Origin: Terriglobus aquaticus
GTDB taxonomy: Bacteria; Acidobacteriota; Terriglobia; Terriglobales; Acidobacteriaceae
Direction: 5' to 3'
Assembly: GCF_025685415.1 (NCBI RefSeq)
Contig: NZ_JAGSYB010000001.1
Span: 1,860,001-1,924,000 of the forward strand
DNA length: 64,000 nucleotides
Part shown: one piece after another, positions 62,265 through 64,000 of the stretch
Position numbering within the stretch: position 1 is the first letter of the stretch
Layout of the letters: the number at the start of each line of letters is the position of its first letter
The notes under the pieces: generated by a model
Told to the model about the DNA's origin: nothing
Database searches by the model: none
The model's input: only the letters and a program-made list of their open reading frames with translations
Program-made: the position numbers and the translations under genes

Positions 62265-63400
62265 GCCAGCAGCAAACCGCCGCAAACACAAACGCGTCGC
62301 AGGCAGACGAGGCGCAGCAGGACGGCAAAGTTCTACAGGTCGAGCGCCGCGACTTCACCGAGCTCGTCCCCAACGACCGTCCCCGTGTGCAGAGCATGCG
62401 CGGCTTCGATCCGGTCTACACCGACATCGTCGACTACATCGTTCGTTGCACGCACCGCATTTGGGACGAGCGCGATGTGGGCCTCATCTACACGCACTAC
62501 ACGCACAACTGCGTCCTCTACGGAGTGCTCGGCACCATGTACGACCGCGAAAGCATCGTCCGCGAAACGATCCAGCGCATCGTCGAGTTGCCCGATCGCC
62601 GTGGCATGGCAACGTCCATCGTGTGGCGCGGCGACGATGTGAACGGCTTCTACACCTCGCACATGACGCACGGCACCGGACGCCATACCGAGTACGGCAT
62701 CTTCGGCAAGCCGACGGGCCGCACGTTTGTCACACGCACCATCGTCGATTGCATGATCGTGGAGAACAAGATCTACCGCGAGTGGGTCGCCCGCGACAAC
62801 ATGGCGCAGTTGGTTCAACTCGGCATCGACCCGCACGAGTATGCCGCGACCATCGCGCAACGAAAGTTCGACGCCGGCGAAGCTGTTGTTGAGATCTCAG
62901 AAAATCGCCGTCTGCTGGGTCAGTACCCACCCGAAACCGAACCGGATCTTTCGCTCGCACACACCGAGCTGGAAGCGGAAGTCATGCGCTGGCTTCATCA
63001 CATCTTCAACAAGCGCATGTTCGGCAAGATCGGCGAGATCTACGCCTCGAACTGCCAGTGGCACGGACCGCTGATGCGTGAGCTCTATGGTCCCGCCGCG
63101 GTCATGCAGCAGACCATGCGCCTGGTCGCGATGATCCCTGACTGCGCTTACGTTCCGCAGCACATCTGCTCGGTCGAAAGCGAAGAGGGCGGCACCAAGG
63201 TCGCGATTCGCTGGGTGATGGACGGCCATCACCTTGGCTACGGTTCGCTGGGCGCGCCCACGGGTCACAAGCTGGTCGTGATGGGCTTTACGCATTTGCA
63301 CATTCGTGACGGCAAAATCGTCGACGAATGGACGCTCTACGACGAGCTCTCCATGCTCGTCCAACTGAAGCTCGGCGCTCTGCACCGCGCAGCCGCGTAG
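62261..63400 (+). CDS. Double NTF2/SnoaL-domain protein
   Basis: The GTG at 62261 overlaps the hydrolase stop. The 379-residue protein has an N-terminal disordered stretch (rich in Q and A), then two similar NTF2-like domains: the first about residues 45-190 (VDYIVRCTHRIWDERDVGLI, GTMYDRESIVRETIQRI), the second about 230-365 (WLHHIFNKRMFGKIGEIY, VMQQTMRLVAMIPDCAY, HLHIRDGKIVDEWTLYDE). Such domains serve as dehydratases, isomerases or cyclases. Two fused copies could form a pseudo-dimer. No catalytic residues can be named with confidence. It is coupled to the hydrolase and followed by the transporter. Confidence 0.82.
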   Translation: MSQQQTAANTNASQADEAQQDGKVLQVERRDFTELVPNDRPRVQSMRGFDPVYTDIVDYIVRCTHRIWDERDVGLIYTHYTHNCVLYGVLGTMYDRESIVRETIQRIVELPDRRGMATSIVWRGDDVNGFYTSHMTHGTGRHTEYGIFGKPTGRTFVTRTIVDCMIVENKIYREWVARDNMAQLVQLGIDPHEYAATIAQRKFDAGEAVVEISENRRLLGQYPPETEPDLSLAHTELEAEVMRWLHHIFNKRMFGKIGEIYASNCQWHGPLMRELYGPAAVMQQTMRLVAMIPDCAYVPQHICSVESEEGGTKVAIRWVMDGHHLGYGSLGAPTGHKLVVMGFTHLHIRDGKIVDEWTLYDELSMLVQLKLGALHRAAA

Positions 63401-63481
63401 CTGCATCCGGGCAGTCCGGCGTTCGGCAAGGCCGGGCTTCCCTGCCCAATCCTGTAGGCCAGATGCTCACTGGGGTGCCGT

Positions 63482-64000
63482 ATGCGCAGCAACCTCTTTC
63501 GCCGATCCCGTCCCTCCGCGGCGCTCGTCTCCGATCCCAACCTCGCCGTCCTGCAGACGGATGAGGGTTCCGTGGTCACGAGCTTGCCGCCGTCGGGTTC
63601 TGGCGCTCCAGGCGGCGGTCTTCTGCACCTGCCGCTTCGGCGAAGGCTAGTAGCATTCGGCTTCCTGCTGATCGCGGAGTTCTTCTACGGTTGGGCCTGG
63701 AACACCGTCGACGTCCTTCGCCCACTGTTCCGTGCCAGCCTCGGCCTCACGCTCACGCAGGCGGGCTCGGCCTATTCCGCGCAGGGCGCTGGCGCTCTCA
63801 TCGGCGCCATCTCCATCGGCCAACTTGCTGACAAGCTGGGCAAGCGCAACATGCTGGTCGTGGTCATGGCTGGCTATGGCGCGCTTCTGCTCGCGGGTAC
63901 GCTAGTCCACAGCTACGTCGGCCTGCTTCTGCAGCGGTTCGTGCTCGGCTTATTTCTTGGCGGCAGCTTCCCGGTTGTGGTTGGCATTTACGTGGAGCTG
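63482..64000 (+). CDS. Major facilitator superfamily transporter (partial, runs off the window)
   Basis: The ATG at 63482 opens a frame of 173 codons to the window edge. After a variable cytoplasmic N-terminus (about 50 residues), the protein has four membrane helices. FLLIAEFFYGWAWNTVDVLRP leads into the first helix pair, and the MFS signature GQLADKLGKRNML lies between helices 2 and 3. No stop is reached. The position after the hydrolase and double-NTF2 genes makes it the likely importer of the locus substrate or exporter of a product. Confidence 0.85.
   Translation, partial: MRSNLFRRSRPSAALVSDPNLAVLQTDEGSVVTSLPPSGSGAPGGGLLHLPLRRRLVAFGFLLIAEFFYGWAWNTVDVLRPLFRASLGLTLTQAGSAYSAQGAGALIGAISIGQLADKLGKRNMLVVVMAGYGALLLAGTLVHSYVGLLLQRFVLGLFLGGSFPVVVGIYVEL

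Noticed and set aside
1-64000. CRISPR array
   Set aside because: No regularly spaced repeats with unique spacers were seen; the only spaced repeats (622-992) have unequal spacing and three copies.

Overview
The window is G+C-rich bacterial DNA that looks like Acidobacteriota, class Terriglobia (Acidobacteriaceae; Terriglobus/Granulicella/Edaphobacter-like). The clues are a VWFA-related protein of the acidobacterial type, an ECF sigma factor followed by a membrane protein and a Q/P/Y-rich DUF3106-type protein, a bacillithiol BshC homologue, a PEP-CTERM protein, and dense short intergenic spaces. The phylum call is inference from gene content, since no rRNA is present.

Positions 1-11937 are the right part of an integrated element whose left end is outside the window. 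It carries a 1.1-kb non-coding stretch with three diverged repeats, a small helix-turn-helix gene, a phage tape-measure-like protein, a Sec-secreted fibre-like protein with a LamG-like C-terminus, and a frameshifted GH27 alpha-galactosidase. These are followed by a tRNA-like sequence, a primase-polymerase/RecA-type ATPase fusion, an excisionase-like gene and a tyrosine recombinase. The recombinase stops 20 bases before the 3' end of a tRNA-Val(CAC) gene, the probable attachment site. No capsid, terminase or portal gene is visible here.

Positions 12.0-54.2 kb are chromosomal backbone. They hold the sigma/membrane/DUF3106 set, a thioredoxin-fold protein, proline dehydrogenase, a glycosyltransferase, SppA, HU, a thioesterase, a nicotinamidase-like hydrolase, a zinc-ribbon XRE regulator and a YeiH-type exporter with a 35-residue membrane peptide before it. 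The envelope/isoprenoid cluster uppS-cdsA-dxr-rseP follows. After it come a VWA protein, a Tat-type aldo/keto reductase, a pseudokinase-SPOR protein, a DHH phosphoesterase overlapping a Na+/H+ antiporter, a CPBP protease, a penicillin-acylase-family enzyme, a large membrane protein, a prenyl diphosphate synthase, BshC, a Nudix hydrolase, a cold-shock protein, PolX, a Tat-type amidase, a PEP-CTERM protein, a glycine-oxidase-like flavoprotein and citrate synthase.

Positions 54.2-64.0 kb hold what looks like a catabolic locus of unknown substrate and are the most interesting part of the window. Five tightly packed genes (HisD-like 1, SDR, MetE-II-like, HpcH/HpaI aldolase, HisD-like 2) are followed by a convergent bicupin gene and then by an alpha/beta hydrolase, a double NTF2/SnoaL-domain protein and an MFS transporter cut by the window edge. 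The set reads as uptake, oxidation of alcohols to a carboxylate, isomerisation or dehydration, and aldol cleavage. None of the histidine biosynthesis neighbours is present, so the HisD-like proteins are probably not for histidine.
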